A stretch of 64,000 nucleotides of DNA from VAZQ01 sp963758945 (GCA_963758945.1 CAVWXY010000008.1:153262-217261); one strand, 5' to 3'. Positions 26,512-36,524 are shown, counted from the first letter of the stretch. The notes: generated by a model from the sequence alone, not told the origin. Numbers and translations: made by a program.

Positions 26512-27945
26512 ATGACCGCGGTGCGATTCTTGTTGAACGGACAGCCATCGAGCGAGGAGGGCGCGCCGCCGACCATGACGGTGCTCGACTGGCTTCGTAC
26601 ACGCGCGCACCTCACCGGCACCAAGGAGGGTTGTGCCGAGGGCGATTGCGGCGCCTGCACCATCGTGCTCGGCCGGCCCGTCGGCGGATCGCTGCAATTC
26701 CGGGCCGTAAATTCCTGCCTGATGATGCTGCCGCAGATCGACAATTGCGCGGTGCTCACGGTCGAGGGCGTGGCCGGGCCGGACGGCACGCTGCACCCGG
26801 TGCAGCAGGCTATGATCGATACCGACGCCACCCAGTGCGGCTTCTGCACGCCCGGTTTCGTGATGGCGATGTTCGCCTTCCACCACTCCGGCGAACCGGC
26901 GGACAGCGCGATCATCCACGAGGCGCTCGCCGGCAACCTCTGCCGCTGCACCGGCTATCGCTCGATCGTGGAGGCGTGCCGGCGGGTGGCGCAAGGACCC
27001 GCCGACCGCTTCGCCGCCGCGGCGCCCGCCCTCACCGAAATGCTCTCGGCGCTGCCGCCATGCGCGGACTATCGCCACGGCGGGCAGGCCTTTTTCACGC
27101 CGCGGTCGCTCGAGGCGGTGTTTTCGGCGCTGGCACAGTCCCCGGATGCGATTCTGCTCGGCGGCGGCACCGATCTCGGACTGCGCGTGAGCAAGGATCG
27201 CGAGGCGCTGCCCGCCGTGATCGCACTCGCGCAGGTCGCAGAGCTGTGCGAGATCACGACCGATGCAGGTGCGCTGGAGATCGGCGGCGCCGTCACCTAT
27301 ACCGAGGCCTTGCCCTATCTCGACCGGTACTTTGCGTCCTTCGGCGCGCTCGTGCGCCGCATCGGCTCGCGCCAGATCCGAAATCTCGGCACCATCGCCG
27401 GCAATCTCGCGACGGCATCCCCGATCGGGGACACGATCCCTTGCCTGATCGCGCTCGATGCCACCGTGCGGATCGTCTCGCGCGCCGGCGAGCGCGTGCT
27501 GCCGGTGGAGTCCTTCATCACCGGCTATCGCACGACCGCGCTCGCGGCGGACGAAGTGATCGCCGCGATCCGCATTCCCTTCCTCGCGACGGGCCAGGAT
27601 TTTGCCGTCTACAAGCTGTCCAAACGCCACGACCAGGACATTGCGACCGTGATCGGCGCCTTCCGGCTGGAACGCCAAGGCGGCAAGGTGCGGCGGCTGC
27701 GCGCGGCCTACGGCGGTATGGGCGCGCGCGCGATGCGGGCCACGAGCGTCGAGGCCGCGGTCAAGGACCGGCCCTGGGCACCGGCCTGGCTCGCCGACGT
27801 CGCGTCGCTGCTGGCGCGCGACTTCACGCCGATGACCGACCATCGCGGCGGCGCGGACTATCGCCTGCGCGCGGCGGCTGGCCTGTTGCGCCGCCTACAG
27901 CTGGAAACGACCCTGGCCGCGCCGATGCGGGTGGAGGCGCTGTGA
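26512..27945 (+). CDS. xdhA: Xanthine dehydrogenase small subunit (2Fe-2S/FAD)
   Basis: A 477-residue iron-sulfur flavoprotein that carries electrons from the molybdenum subunit to NAD+ during oxidation of hypoxanthine and xanthine to urate. The plant-type 2Fe-2S site uses Cys41, Cys46, Cys49 and Cys69 (EGDCGAC). The second cluster uses Cys109, Cys112, Cys144 and Cys146 (QCGFCTPGF and LCRCTGY). The FAD domain follows, with LLGGGTDLG at 215-223 and RNLGTIAGNLATASPIGD, then the C-terminal CODH-flavoprotein fold. It overlaps xdhB by 4 bases. No xdhC chaperone gene is nearby. The downstream urate pathway at 40-46 kb supports a purine role. Confidence 0.93.
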   Translation: MTAVRFLLNGQPSSEEGAPPTMTVLDWLRTRAHLTGTKEGCAEGDCGACTIVLGRPVGGSLQFRAVNSCLMMLPQIDNCAVLTVEGVAGPDGTLHPVQQAMIDTDATQCGFCTPGFVMAMFAFHHSGEPADSAIIHEALAGNLCRCTGYRSIVEACRRVAQGPADRFAAAAPALTEMLSALPPCADYRHGGQAFFTPRSLEAVFSALAQSPDAILLGGGTDLGLRVSKDREALPAVIALAQVAELCEITTDAGALEIGGAVTYTEALPYLDRYFASFGALVRRIGSRQIRNLGTIAGNLATASPIGDTIPCLIALDATVRIVSRAGERVLPVESFITGYRTTALAADEVIAAIRIPFLATGQDFAVYKLSKRHDQDIATVIGAFRLERQGGKVRRLRAAYGGMGARAMRATSVEAAVKDRPWAPAWLADVASLLARDFTPMTDHRGGADYRLRAAAGLLRRLQLETTLAAPMRVEAL

Positions 27946-30263
27946 ACGAGCTCATCGGGCGGAATGGCGGCGGCGTGCATGCGGCGGTGCGCCACGACAG
28001 CGCGGTGGGCCACGTCACCGGCGCGGCGCGCTATCTCGACGACATCCCGACCGTGCCGGGAACGCTCGAGGCGGCGCTGGTGCTGAGTCCGCACGCGCAT
28101 GCGCGCATCGGCCGCATCGACTTTTTGCGCGCGCTCGCGGCGCCCGGCGCCGTCGCCGCGGTGACCGCCGCCGATATTCCCGGCAAGAACGACATCGCGC
28201 CGATCCGCAGCGACGAGCCGGCGTTGGCCGCCGGCGTCGTCGAATATGAAGGCCAGCCGGTGGCGGCGATCGCGGCGGTGACGTTCGATGAGGCGCGCGC
28301 GGCGGCGAAGCTCGTCGACATCGCCTACGAGCCGCTCGACGCCGTGCTATCGGTCGATGAGGCGCTGGCGAGCGAAAGTTTCGTCGCGCCGCCGCAAACC
28401 ATGATCCGCGGCGAGGTCGAGCCGGCGCTCGCCGCCGCGCCGCATCGCCTCGCCGGCGAACTGCGCTGCGGCGGCCAGGATCATTTCTATCTCGAAGGAC
28501 AGATCGCGCTGGCGACCCCCGGCGAAGGCGCCGACATGCAGGTGTGGAGCTCGACCCAGCATCCGACCGAAGTGCAGCATGGCGTCGCGCATCTGCTCGG
28601 ACTTCCCTTCAACGCCGTCACCGTCGAGGTGCGGCGGATGGGCGGCGCGTTCGGCGGCAAGGAAAGCCAGGCGACCATCATCGCCGGCATCGCCGCCGTG
28701 CTCGCCTGGAAGACGCGCCGGCCGGTGAAGCTGCGGCTGCCGCGCGACGACGACATGCGCGCCACCGGCAAGCGTCATCCGTTCCTGATCCGCTACGATG
28801 TCGGCTTCGACCCCGACGGGCACATCGTTGCCCTCGACCTGACGCTCGCCGCCAATGGCGGCAACGTCGCCGACCACACTCCGGCGGTGATCACGCGCGC
28901 GCTGTGCCATGCCGACAACTGCTACTTCCTGCCGAACGTCCGCTTGCGCGGATTGTCCTGCAAGACCAACACCGTGTCGAACACCGCGTTTCGCGGCTAT
29001 GGCGGGCCGCAGGGCATGCTCGCGATCGAAACGGTGATCGAGGCGGTGGCCCGCCGGCTCGGGCTTCCCGTCGAGACGGTGCGGCGGCGGAACTTCTACG
29101 GCATCGACCGCAACGACGTCACGCCCTACGGCATGACCGTCGAGGACAACATCATCGAGCGCGTCGTGGACGAGCTCGAGCGCACGGTCGCGCTTCCTGC
29201 CTGGCGGCGCGAGATCGCGAATTTCAACCGCCACAGCCCGGTGGTGAAGAAGGGCCTCGCGACCATGCCGGTCAAGTTCGGCATCTCGTTCAACCGTCCG
29301 GCGCTCAACCAGGCGGGCGCGCTCGTCCACGTTTATACCGACGGCAGCGTCGTTCTCAACCACGGCGGCACCGAGATGGGGCAGGGCTTGTTCATCAAGG
29401 TGGCGCAGGTGGTGGCCGAGGCGTTTTCGATCGATCTCGACCATATCCGGGTGTCGGCGACCAGCACCGCGAAGGTGCCGAACACCTCGCCGACCGCGGC
29501 GTCCTCGGGCTCCGATCTCAACGGCATGGCGGCGCTCGATGCCGCCTCGCAGATCAAGGCGCGCATGACCGAGGTGGCGGCGGACCATTTCGGGGTGCCG
29601 GCGGGCGATATCGTCTTCGACTCGAACCGGGTCTTTGCCGGCAACCAGAGCGTCGCGTTCGCCGAGCTGGCGGCGCTGGCGTGGGAGAAGCGGGTATCGC
29701 TGTCGGCCGCGGGCTTCTACCGCACGCCCAAGATCCATTGGGACTTCGCCACCAGTACCGGGCGGCCGTTCTATTATTTCGCCTACGGCGCCGCAGCCGC
29801 CGAGGTCGCCGTCGATACCTTCACCGGTGAATCGCGCGTGCTGCGCGCCGAGCTCCTGCAGGATTGCGGCCGCTCGCTCAACCCGGCGATCGACCTCGGC
29901 CAGATCGAAGGCGCGTTCGTGCAGGGGATGGGCTGGCTCACCACCGAGGAGCTGTGGTGGGATGCCGACGGCCGCCTGCGCACGCACGGCCCCTCGACCT
30001 ACAAGATCCCTGGAAGCCGCGACGTGCCGCCGGTCTTCAACGCCCGCATCCTGCGCGACGCGCCCAACCGCGAAGCGACCATCTTCCGCTCCAAGGCAGT
30101 GGGCGAGCCGCCGTTGATGCTGGCGATATCGGTCTGGCTCGCTATCCGCGACGCGATCGCGAGCCTCGCCGATCATCGCCTGGCGCCGCGCCTCGACGCG
30201 CCGGCCACGCCTGAGCGGGTGCTCGGCGCAATCGACGAGCTGCGCGCGCGGGCGGGACGTTAG
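27942..30263 (+). CDS. xdhB: Xanthine dehydrogenase molybdenum-binding subunit
   Basis: A 773-residue molybdopterin subunit. It starts at GTG 27942, overlapping the xdhA stop. Key features: the N-terminal aldehyde-oxidase a/b hammerhead (HDSAVGHVTGAARYLDD), the Moco-contacting GGAFGGKE (234-241), substrate-site Arg351 in AFRGYGGPQ, and the catalytic glutamate Glu722 in KAVGEPPLML. The AFRGYGG arginine and the GEPPL glutamate are the hallmarks that separate xanthine dehydrogenases from other hydroxylases. The product, urate, is the substrate of PuuD encoded 13 kb away. Confidence 0.93.
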   Translation: MNELIGRNGGGVHAAVRHDSAVGHVTGAARYLDDIPTVPGTLEAALVLSPHAHARIGRIDFLRALAAPGAVAAVTAADIPGKNDIAPIRSDEPALAAGVVEYEGQPVAAIAAVTFDEARAAAKLVDIAYEPLDAVLSVDEALASESFVAPPQTMIRGEVEPALAAAPHRLAGELRCGGQDHFYLEGQIALATPGEGADMQVWSSTQHPTEVQHGVAHLLGLPFNAVTVEVRRMGGAFGGKESQATIIAGIAAVLAWKTRRPVKLRLPRDDDMRATGKRHPFLIRYDVGFDPDGHIVALDLTLAANGGNVADHTPAVITRALCHADNCYFLPNVRLRGLSCKTNTVSNTAFRGYGGPQGMLAIETVIEAVARRLGLPVETVRRRNFYGIDRNDVTPYGMTVEDNIIERVVDELERTVALPAWRREIANFNRHSPVVKKGLATMPVKFGISFNRPALNQAGALVHVYTDGSVVLNHGGTEMGQGLFIKVAQVVAEAFSIDLDHIRVSATSTAKVPNTSPTAASSGSDLNGMAALDAASQIKARMTEVAADHFGVPAGDIVFDSNRVFAGNQSVAFAELAALAWEKRVSLSAAGFYRTPKIHWDFATSTGRPFYYFAYGAAAAEVAVDTFTGESRVLRAELLQDCGRSLNPAIDLGQIEGAFVQGMGWLTTEELWWDADGRLRTHGPSTYKIPGSRDVPPVFNARILRDAPNREATIFRSKAVGEPPLMLAISVWLAIRDAIASLADHRLAPRLDAPATPERVLGAIDELRARAGR

Positions 30264-30386
30264 GGCAGCGCCGACCGAAGGGGAAGCGCATGGAACTCGA
30301 CAGGCGGTTGTCCCTCCATCCGCCACATTCGGCGCTTTAGACGCTCCTTCGTCGGGCATCGCCGCTCGCATCAGCCGTCGTGTCCC

Positions 30387-31313
30387 ATGCCGCCCATCAT
30401 CTCGGTCTCCAAGCTCTCCAAGACCTATGCCTCGGGCTTCCAAGCCCTTAAGAGCGTCGACCTGGAGATTCGCCGCGGCGAGATCTTCGCGCTGCTTGGC
30501 CCGAACGGCGCGGGCAAGACGACGCTGATCAGCATCATCTGCGGGATCGTGACCTTGTCCGAAGGCAAGGTCGCGGTCGCCGGCCACGACATCGTGCGGG
30601 ACTACCGCCTGACGCGCTCGATGATCGGCCTGGTGCCGCAGGAGCTGACCACCGACGCGTTCGAGACGGTCTGGGCGACCGTCAGCTTCAGCCGCGGACT
30701 ATTCGGCAAGCCGCACAATCCCGACTACGTCGCCAAGGTGCTCACGGAGCTGTCGCTGTGGGACAGGAAGGACAGCAAGATCATGACCCTCTCCGGCGGC
30801 ATGAAGCGCCGCGTGCTGATCGCCAAGGCGCTGGCGCACGAGCCGCAGATCCTTTTCCTCGACGAGCCGACCGCGGGCGTCGACGTCGAACTGCGCCAGG
30901 ACATGTGGCAGACCGTGCGCTCGCTGCGCGCCGCGGGCGTGACCATCATCCTGACCACGCACTACATCGACGAGGCCGAGGAGATGGCCGACCGCATCGC
31001 CGTGATGCACAACGGCGAGATCATCCTGGTCGAGGACAAGGCCGAGCTCATGCGCAAGCTCGGCAAGAAGCGGCTCACGCTTCACCTGCAGAAGCGCCTC
31101 GATGCCGTGCCGGACGCGCTCGCCGCGCATCGCTTGACACTGGCGGCCGATGGCAGCGAGCTCATCTACAGCTACGACACGCAGGGCGAGCGCACCGGCA
31201 TCACCGCCTTGCTCAGGGATCTCAATCAGGCCGGAATCAGGTTCCGCGACCTGCACACGACCCAGAGCTCGCTGGAAGACATCTTCGTCGACCTGGTGAG
31301 GCAACGACAATGA
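30387..31313 (+). CDS. ABC-2 exporter ATPase (YadG/NodI-like)
   Basis: A 308-residue ATPase with Walker A GPNGAGKTT, signature LSGGMKRR and Walker B ILFLDEPTAGVD, then the H-loop TTHYIDEAEEMADRIAVM. The short C-terminal domain resembles the drug/lipo-oligosaccharide exporter ATPases YadG and NodI. Its stop overlaps the ATG of the permease gene (ATGA), so they form a two-gene unit. It starts 124 bases after xdhB. No substrate can be assigned. Confidence 0.9.
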   Translation: MPPIISVSKLSKTYASGFQALKSVDLEIRRGEIFALLGPNGAGKTTLISIICGIVTLSEGKVAVAGHDIVRDYRLTRSMIGLVPQELTTDAFETVWATVSFSRGLFGKPHNPDYVAKVLTELSLWDRKDSKIMTLSGGMKRRVLIAKALAHEPQILFLDEPTAGVDVELRQDMWQTVRSLRAAGVTIILTTHYIDEAEEMADRIAVMHNGEIILVEDKAELMRKLGKKRLTLHLQKRLDAVPDALAAHRLTLAADGSELIYSYDTQGERTGITALLRDLNQAGIRFRDLHTTQSSLEDIFVDLVRQRQ

Positions 31314-32071
31314 ATTTCCGCGCCGTCTACGCAATCTACTACTTCGAGATGGCGCGCACCGGGCGCACGCTGCTGCAGAGCATCGTGTCGCCGGTGGTTT
31401 CGACCTCGCTCTACTTCGTCGTCTTCGGCGCCGCCATCGGCTCGCGCATCACCGAGATCGAGGGCATCACCTATGGCGCCTTCATCGTCCCGGGACTGAT
31501 CATGCTGATGCTGCTGACGCAGAGCGTCATGAACGCCTCGTTCGGAATCTACTTCCCGCGCTTCACCGGCACGATCTACGAAATCCTGTCAGCGCCGATT
31601 TCGTATGTCGAGATCGTGCTCGGCTATGTTGGGGCGGCGGCAACCAAGTCCATCATCCTCGGCCTGGTCGTGCTGGCGACATCGGCCCTGCTCGTGCCGC
31701 TGCGGATCGCGCATCCGGTCTGGATGCTCGCGTTCCTCGTCCTGACGGCCGTGGCCTTCAGCCTGTTCGGCTTCATCCTCGGCATCTGGGCCGATGGGTT
31801 CGAAAAGCTGCAAGTAGTGCCGCTGCTGATCATCACCCCGCTGACGTTTCTCGGCGGCACGTTCTACTCGATCAACGTGCTTCCGCCGGTTTGGCAGAAG
31901 GTCGCGCTGCTCAATCCGGTGGTCTACCTGATCAGCGGGTTCCGCTGGAGCTTCTTCGAGACCGCCGACGTGAGCGTGGCGGTCAGTCTTGCCATGACGG
32001 TCCTGTTCCTCGTCCTGTGCCTCGCCGCAGTGTGGTGGACGTTCAGGACCGGCTATCGGATCAAGAAATAG
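31310..32071 (+). CDS. ABC-2 exporter permease (YadH/NodJ-like)
   Basis: A 253-residue inner-membrane protein with six predicted helices and the ABC-2 family signature region (ILSAPISYVEIVLGYVGAA) in the first cytoplasmic loop. It begins MNFRAVYAIYYFEMARTGRTL and ends in the basic tail FRTGYRIKK. It is translationally coupled to the ATPase gene. The pair resembles YadGH. Possible cargo ranges from drugs to lipid-linked saccharides. Confidence 0.9.
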   Translation: MNFRAVYAIYYFEMARTGRTLLQSIVSPVVSTSLYFVVFGAAIGSRITEIEGITYGAFIVPGLIMLMLLTQSVMNASFGIYFPRFTGTIYEILSAPISYVEIVLGYVGAAATKSIILGLVVLATSALLVPLRIAHPVWMLAFLVLTAVAFSLFGFILGIWADGFEKLQVVPLLIITPLTFLGGTFYSINVLPPVWQKVALLNPVVYLISGFRWSFFETADVSVAVSLAMTVLFLVLCLAAVWWTFRTGYRIKK

Positions 32072-32262
32072 CGCTGCCGGCGCCCTTGTCCGCGGGCAAA
32101 GCGGGCCCGGGCCTCGCGGCGGGCTGCGCGCGCCAATGAGGCCTCCGAGCACGGGCTTGCGCTGCAAGCGTTCGACGGCTTGGACAAGATGCAGGTGTGG
32201 CACGCCGGCCCTGACCAAAAGCCGTTGTGAGCGCGACCGGGCCGGTCGCCGGATCGGCTCGA

Positions 32263-33096
32263 TCAGCCGCCGAGACCGCCGACGAAATCGAGCACGATCC
32301 GCACGACCTGTTCCGGCTGCTCCATGAACGGGATGTGGCCGGCGCCCGGCATCACCACGAGCTTGGCGCCGGTGATGCTGGCGGCGACGAGTTCGCTCAG
32401 TTCCCGGGGGATAAGATGATCGTTGTCGGACGTGACCACCAGCGTGGGCGCTTCGATCGAACCGAGCAGCGACGTGAATTTCGGCTCTTTTTCCTGTCCG
32501 GGCTGGCAGCGGCCCCACGCGAGCAGCGCCTCGACGAAGGCGCTGTAGCTTTGCGCCGAATTCGCCAGGATGTTCGCCTGATTGGCGCGCATCACGGCGT
32601 AGCCGGGCTCGGAATTGATGAAGTTGCGGCTCAGCGTCCATAGCCCCATGTAGTCGGCGACCTCGCCGCTCATGCCGAGCTTCTCGATCAAGCGCAGGCG
32701 AAGGCGGAAATTGAGCTCGGCTGCGCGATCGAGCTCGCTGAAGCCGCCGACCACGATCAGCGATTTCAGCTTGCCGGGATGGCGTTGCGCCAGCGCCAGC
32801 GCCATCGAGCCGCCGAGCGAGGAGCCCAGCACGTGGATCGGCCCGCAGCCGAGGCGGTCGATCATGGCCGCGAAATCATCGGCCCAGCCCTCGACGATGT
32901 AGGGCGGCGGCGATTTCGTCGAGCGGCCGATGCCGCGCGGATCGACCGCGAGCACCTGCCTGTGGCGGGCAAGGAGCGGAGCGCCGAGGCGGTAGTAGCC
33001 GTGGTCGAGCCCGAGGCCGGGGATCAGCAGGATCGGATCGCCCCGGCCGGAGACCGCGTAGTGCAGCGTGGCGCCGGCAACGTCGATGTCGGGCAC
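32263..33096 (-). CDS. Alpha/beta-fold hydrolase
   Basis: A 277-residue soluble hydrolase with the nucleophile elbow GSSLGG (Ser93), an acid in SDNDHL (Asp224 or Asp226) and a catalytic His254 in GAGHIPFMEQP. The oxyanion segment is IPGLGLDHG near residue 26. The GTG start at 33096 has AAGGGG 6 bases upstream. Such proteins act as esterases, C-C hydrolases or lactonases. It is the last gene of an apparent six-gene operon with a NitT/TauT importer and an LLM flavoprotein, so it probably processes the product of that flavoprotein. Confidence 0.85.
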   Translation of the reverse strand: MPDIDVAGATLHYAVSGRGDPILLIPGLGLDHGYYRLGAPLLARHRQVLAVDPRGIGRSTKSPPPYIVEGWADDFAAMIDRLGCGPIHVLGSSLGGSMALALAQRHPGKLKSLIVVGGFSELDRAAELNFRLRLRLIEKLGMSGEVADYMGLWTLSRNFINSEPGYAVMRANQANILANSAQSYSAFVEALLAWGRCQPGQEKEPKFTSLLGSIEAPTLVVTSDNDHLIPRELSELVAASITGAKLVVMPGAGHIPFMEQPEQVVRIVLDFVGGLGG

Positions 33097-33111
33097 GGAT
33101 ATCCCCTTGCA

Positions 33112-34104
33112 TTACAGCTTCGGCAGCACGTGCTCGCCGAACAATTCGACCGTGCGCACCGGGTCGGAGGCAAGGCTGACTGTGAGCATCAGGCGTTTGG
33201 CGCCTGCGGCCTTGGCGGCGAGTGCCTGCTCGAGGCAGTCTGGCGGATTGCCGCAGATCGAGAGCCGCCGCGACAGATAGTCGAACAGCCCGAGCTCCTC
33301 GACCAGCTTGATGTCGGCTTCGCCCGGCCGCGTGCTGTAGCGCCGGCGCAACTCCACGAACGGCGCCCGCAACGGCTCGGGAACGCCCCGCGTCTCCAGA
33401 TGTTTGTCGCCGATGACGTAGCCGGCGAGGAACGCCAGCATGGCGCCGACCTTGCTGCGCGCGGCGTCGCGATCCTCGCTGCAGTCGAGCGCCGCGATCT
33501 GCCAGGTCTCGATCTCGTCGGGAGCGCGGCCGGCGGCCTTGGCTCCGGCGGCGATTTGCGCCTCCAACTCGCGGATGTTGTCCGCCGCCAAGCCGAAATT
33601 GGCGAATGCGCCGTCGGCGGTGGCGCCCGCCGCCTGCAGCGGCTTCGGATGGGAGGCGGCAAGGAAGACCGGCGGCGCACGCTTGATCCACGGCAGATGC
33701 GCGCTCGCCGGGCCGAGGCTCGCCGGCTTCCCCCGCAGCAACGTCTTGATGAACGTCACGCCTTCCGCGAGATCCTTGGCGCGCGACTTCGGCAGCCCGA
33801 CATTCTTGGTGCCGCTGTGGCCGGCGCCGATGCCGAGCACGGCGCGCCCGTTCGAGACGTGGTCGAGCGAGGCGATCGCCGCCGCGCTGACGGCCGGGTG
33901 GCGGGTCAAGAGATTGGTGACGCAGAGCGCGACGCGCGTGCGCCGCGAGGCGCGCGCGACCATCGCCGCCGACACCCAGGGGTCCATCGCATTTCCCGGC
34001 GTGTCGGCGATGCCGATCATGGCGTAGCCGTAGCGGTCGGCGCGCTCGGCGAGCTGCTCGCAGAGGGCGAGCGTGTAGGGCCAGAAGAAGAAGCCAACCT
34101 GCAT
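33112..34104 (-). CDS. LLM-class flavin-dependent oxidoreductase
   Basis: A 330-residue luciferase-fold protein (TIM barrel) that uses FMN or F420. Clear family segments are VGFFFWPYTLALCEQLAE at the N-terminus, IASLDHVSNGRAVLGIGAG (flavin phosphate site) and a C-terminal region GLFDYLSRRLSICGNPPD. The start at 34104 follows AAGGAGAG; the longer open frame upstream overlaps the permease gene. Together with the NitT/TauT-type ABC genes it recalls ssu/tau-like layouts, where an imported compound is attacked by a flavin monooxygenase. The substrate is unknown. Confidence 0.85.
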   Translation of the reverse strand: MQVGFFFWPYTLALCEQLAERADRYGYAMIGIADTPGNAMDPWVSAAMVARASRRTRVALCVTNLLTRHPAVSAAAIASLDHVSNGRAVLGIGAGHSGTKNVGLPKSRAKDLAEGVTFIKTLLRGKPASLGPASAHLPWIKRAPPVFLAASHPKPLQAAGATADGAFANFGLAADNIRELEAQIAAGAKAAGRAPDEIETWQIAALDCSEDRDAARSKVGAMLAFLAGYVIGDKHLETRGVPEPLRAPFVELRRRYSTRPGEADIKLVEELGLFDYLSRRLSICGNPPDCLEQALAAKAAGAKRLMLTVSLASDPVRTVELFGEHVLPKL

Positions 34105-34130
34105 CCTGCACTCTCCTTCAGTGGCGCGGC

Positions 34131-34931
34131 TCAAACCCGCGGCGGCCAGCGGCGCATGATCACGCCTTCGATGACGGCGAACAAGTCGTTGACCACGAAG
34201 CCGAACAGACCGACCAGCACGAGCAGCGCATAAACCTCGCTCGACTGATAATTGCGTTGCGACCGGATCATCAGCGCGCCGACGCCGGAAAGCGAGGTCA
34301 GCATTTCGACCAGCAGTGTCACCACGATGGCGAGCGGGATCGCGATGCGAATGCCGACCAGCAGCGACGGCACGACGGCGGGAAGGACGACCCGCTGCAT
34401 GCGCTGCCAGGCGGTCAGGCGGAACGAGCGCGCGACGTCGAGCAGCAGGGGATCGATCTGGCGCACGGCCGTCGTCGCGTTCAACAGGATCGGCCACAGC
34501 CCCGACAGCACCACCACGGTCAACTTCATGCTCTGGCTGTAGCCGATCAGGAGGGTGGCGATCGGCACCGTCACCGGCGGCGGGATGGCGCGCATGAACT
34601 CGAGCAGCGGCTGCAGCGCGCGGTCCGCCCGGCGCGAAATCCCGACGAGCACGCCCAGCGCGGTCCCGAGGACGATCGCCAGCGCGAGCCCCAGAAGAAA
34701 GCTGAAGGTCGTCGCGCCGAAGGCGGCGAGGAGGCGCTCACGGTCGAACAGGCTCGCCGCGGCCTTCCACCATTGCGCCGGCCCCGGGAAATAGGGCGAC
34801 GGACCGGGCTGGATGAGCTGCCACACGAGGAGCAGCAGGAGCAGCGGCAGCAATCCGCGCGCGGACGGCAGGCTCGCCAGCACGGCGCGCAGCTGTCCGG
34901 CGAGGCGGCGGCTCGTCGGCGACACGTTCAT
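34131..34931 (-). CDS. NitT/TauT-type ABC permease (second)
   Basis: A 266-residue inner-membrane protein with six helices and the EAA coupling loop LLLDVARSFRLTAWQRMQRVVLP. It starts MNVSPTSRRLAG at 34931, sharing one base with the stop of the preceding permease gene (TGATG). Two distinct single-domain permeases follow each other in this operon, so the pore may be a heterodimer. Confidence 0.9.
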   Translation of the reverse strand: MNVSPTSRRLAGQLRAVLASLPSARGLLPLLLLLLVWQLIQPGPSPYFPGPAQWWKAAASLFDRERLLAAFGATTFSFLLGLALAIVLGTALGVLVGISRRADRALQPLLEFMRAIPPPVTVPIATLLIGYSQSMKLTVVVLSGLWPILLNATTAVRQIDPLLLDVARSFRLTAWQRMQRVVLPAVVPSLLVGIRIAIPLAIVVTLLVEMLTSLSGVGALMIRSQRNYQSSEVYALLVLVGLFGFVVNDLFAVIEGVIMRRWPPRV

Positions 34932-35719
34932 CAGCCGGCCTCGCGCAGCCGGCCGGAGGCGGCGGGGAACAAGCGCGCAACCGCTCCGGTGAGCGCCGCG
35001 TTCAAGATCACGCCAAGCGCGCCGATCGCCACCACATAGGCGAAGACGAGCTCCGGGCGCATCGCCTGTTGCTCGCGCACGACCGCGTAGCCGAGCCCGG
35101 CGGGATTGCCGACCATCTCGGCCACGATCGCCAGCACGAGCGCGAGCGCCATGCTCAGCCGCGCGCCGACGAGCACGCCGGGCAACGCCGCCGGCAACAT
35201 GATCTTGCGCAAGATCTCGCCGCGCGAGAGCCGAAACGTCCGCCCCACCTCGAACAGGCGCGCGTGCACGCCCATCACCGCGCCCATGGTGTTGATCAGC
35301 ACCGGCCAGAGCGCGGGCAAAATGATGACCATCAATTCCATCTGCAGCGAGAAGCCGAACAGAAGCAGCGCCACCGGCGCGAAGGCGATTCCCGGCATCG
35401 GGCGCAGGACTTCGATCGAAGCGAGCGAATAGCGCCGCAACGCCTGCGATCCGCCGAGCAGCAGCCCCAAGACTACGCCGGTCACGAGCGCCGCTGCCCA
35501 GCCGACCAGCACGGAGCGCAGCGTATGCAGCGTGTCGGCGAGGAGCTGGCCGCTCGCCACGATCTCGACCAGCCCGTAGGCGATCGCCGACGGCGCAGGC
35601 AGGTTCTGATATTGCGCGAGCCCGGCGCGCAGCAGCATTTCCCATAGCGCGAAGGCGAGCGCGACGGTCGCGAGCCCCAGCCAATTGACGCGCGTCAGGA
35701 GGCCTGCCCGCTCACGCAT
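34931..35719 (-). CDS. NitT/TauT-type ABC permease (first)
   Basis: A 262-residue permease with six hydrophobic segments and an EAA loop (FEVGRTFRLSRGEILRKIML). It overlaps the ATPase gene by 8 bases and the next permease by one base, so translation is tightly coupled. Family members take up nitrate, taurine, alkanesulfonates, pyrimidine precursors or aromatic acids. Confidence 0.9.
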   Translation of the reverse strand: MRERAGLLTRVNWLGLATVALAFALWEMLLRAGLAQYQNLPAPSAIAYGLVEIVASGQLLADTLHTLRSVLVGWAAALVTGVVLGLLLGGSQALRRYSLASIEVLRPMPGIAFAPVALLLFGFSLQMELMVIILPALWPVLINTMGAVMGVHARLFEVGRTFRLSRGEILRKIMLPAALPGVLVGARLSMALALVLAIVAEMVGNPAGLGYAVVREQQAMRPELVFAYVVAIGALGVILNAALTGAVARLFPAASGRLREAG

Positions 35720-36524
35720 GCTCGCTCTGCCCGATCGCCTGATGCAGCAGGTAGCGCAGCTCGAGGAACTTCGGCAGCTGGCGCGTGTCGATCTGGTCGC
35801 GCGGCTTGGGCAGGTCGACCGCGACCGTGCGCTCGATCCGACCCGGCGCGCCGGTGATGACGGCGACTCGGTCGCCGAGATAGACCGCCTCCTCGATGTC
35901 GTGGGTTACGAACACGACGCTCGATCCGGTGGCGGCGCGCAGCCGCTGCAGCTCGTCCTGCAGGGTCGCCTTGGTCATGGCGTCGAGCGCCGCGAACGGT
36001 TCGTCCATCAGCAGCACTGCTGGACGCACGGCCAGCGCGCGCGCAATCTGCACGCGTTGCTGCATGCCGCCGGAGAGCTGCCAGGGATAATCGTCCTCGT
36101 GGCCGTCGAGCCGGACGAGCCGCAAGGCATCGCGTACCCGCTCGCGGACCTCGTTGCGCGGCAGCTTGCCCTCCAAGCCGAACGCGACGTTGCGGTCGAC
36201 GGTGCGCCACTGCAGCAGGGCATGCGAATAATCCTGAAAGACGATGACGACGTCGGCCGGCGGGCCGTCGATCGGACGTCCGTGCACGTGGACGGCGCCG
36301 CGCGTGCACGGCGTCAGCCCGCCGAGCAGGCGCAACAGCGTGGTCTTGCCGGTGCCGGACGGACCGACGACGGTCAGGAACTCGCCGCGGGTAAGCTCGA
36401 GCGAGATATCGTCGAGGATGCGCCGCGCGCCGTCTTGGTGCGGCAATTCGACCGACGCATGGCGGCAGGAAAAGACCAGATCACGCGCGGCTGCCGTCGC
36501 ATCGCCGGCACCGGCCGCATTCAC
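35712..36524 (-). CDS. NitT/TauT-type ABC ATPase
   Basis: A 270-residue ATPase with Walker A GPSGTGKTT, signature LSGGMQQR and Walker B VLLMDEPFAALD, and the H-loop FVTHDIEEAVYLGDR. There is no TOBE domain, as usual for SsuB/TauB relatives. GTG 36524 overlaps the stop of the binding-protein gene (GTGA). It is the second gene of the operon. Confidence 0.9.
   Translation of the reverse strand: MNAAGAGDATAAARDLVFSCRHASVELPHQDGARRILDDISLELTRGEFLTVVGPSGTGKTTLLRLLGGLTPCTRGAVHVHGRPIDGPPADVVIVFQDYSHALLQWRTVDRNVAFGLEGKLPRNEVRERVRDALRLVRLDGHEDDYPWQLSGGMQQRVQIARALAVRPAVLLMDEPFAALDAMTKATLQDELQRLRAATGSSVVFVTHDIEEAVYLGDRVAVITGAPGRIERTVAVDLPKPRDQIDTRQLPKFLELRYLLHQAIGQSEHA

Noticed and set aside
32135..32230. 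Short plus-strand frame ending HAGPDQKPL after the ABC-2 permease
   Set aside because: It could be the tail of a lost gene, but it has no start, no recognised motif and only about 31 codons.
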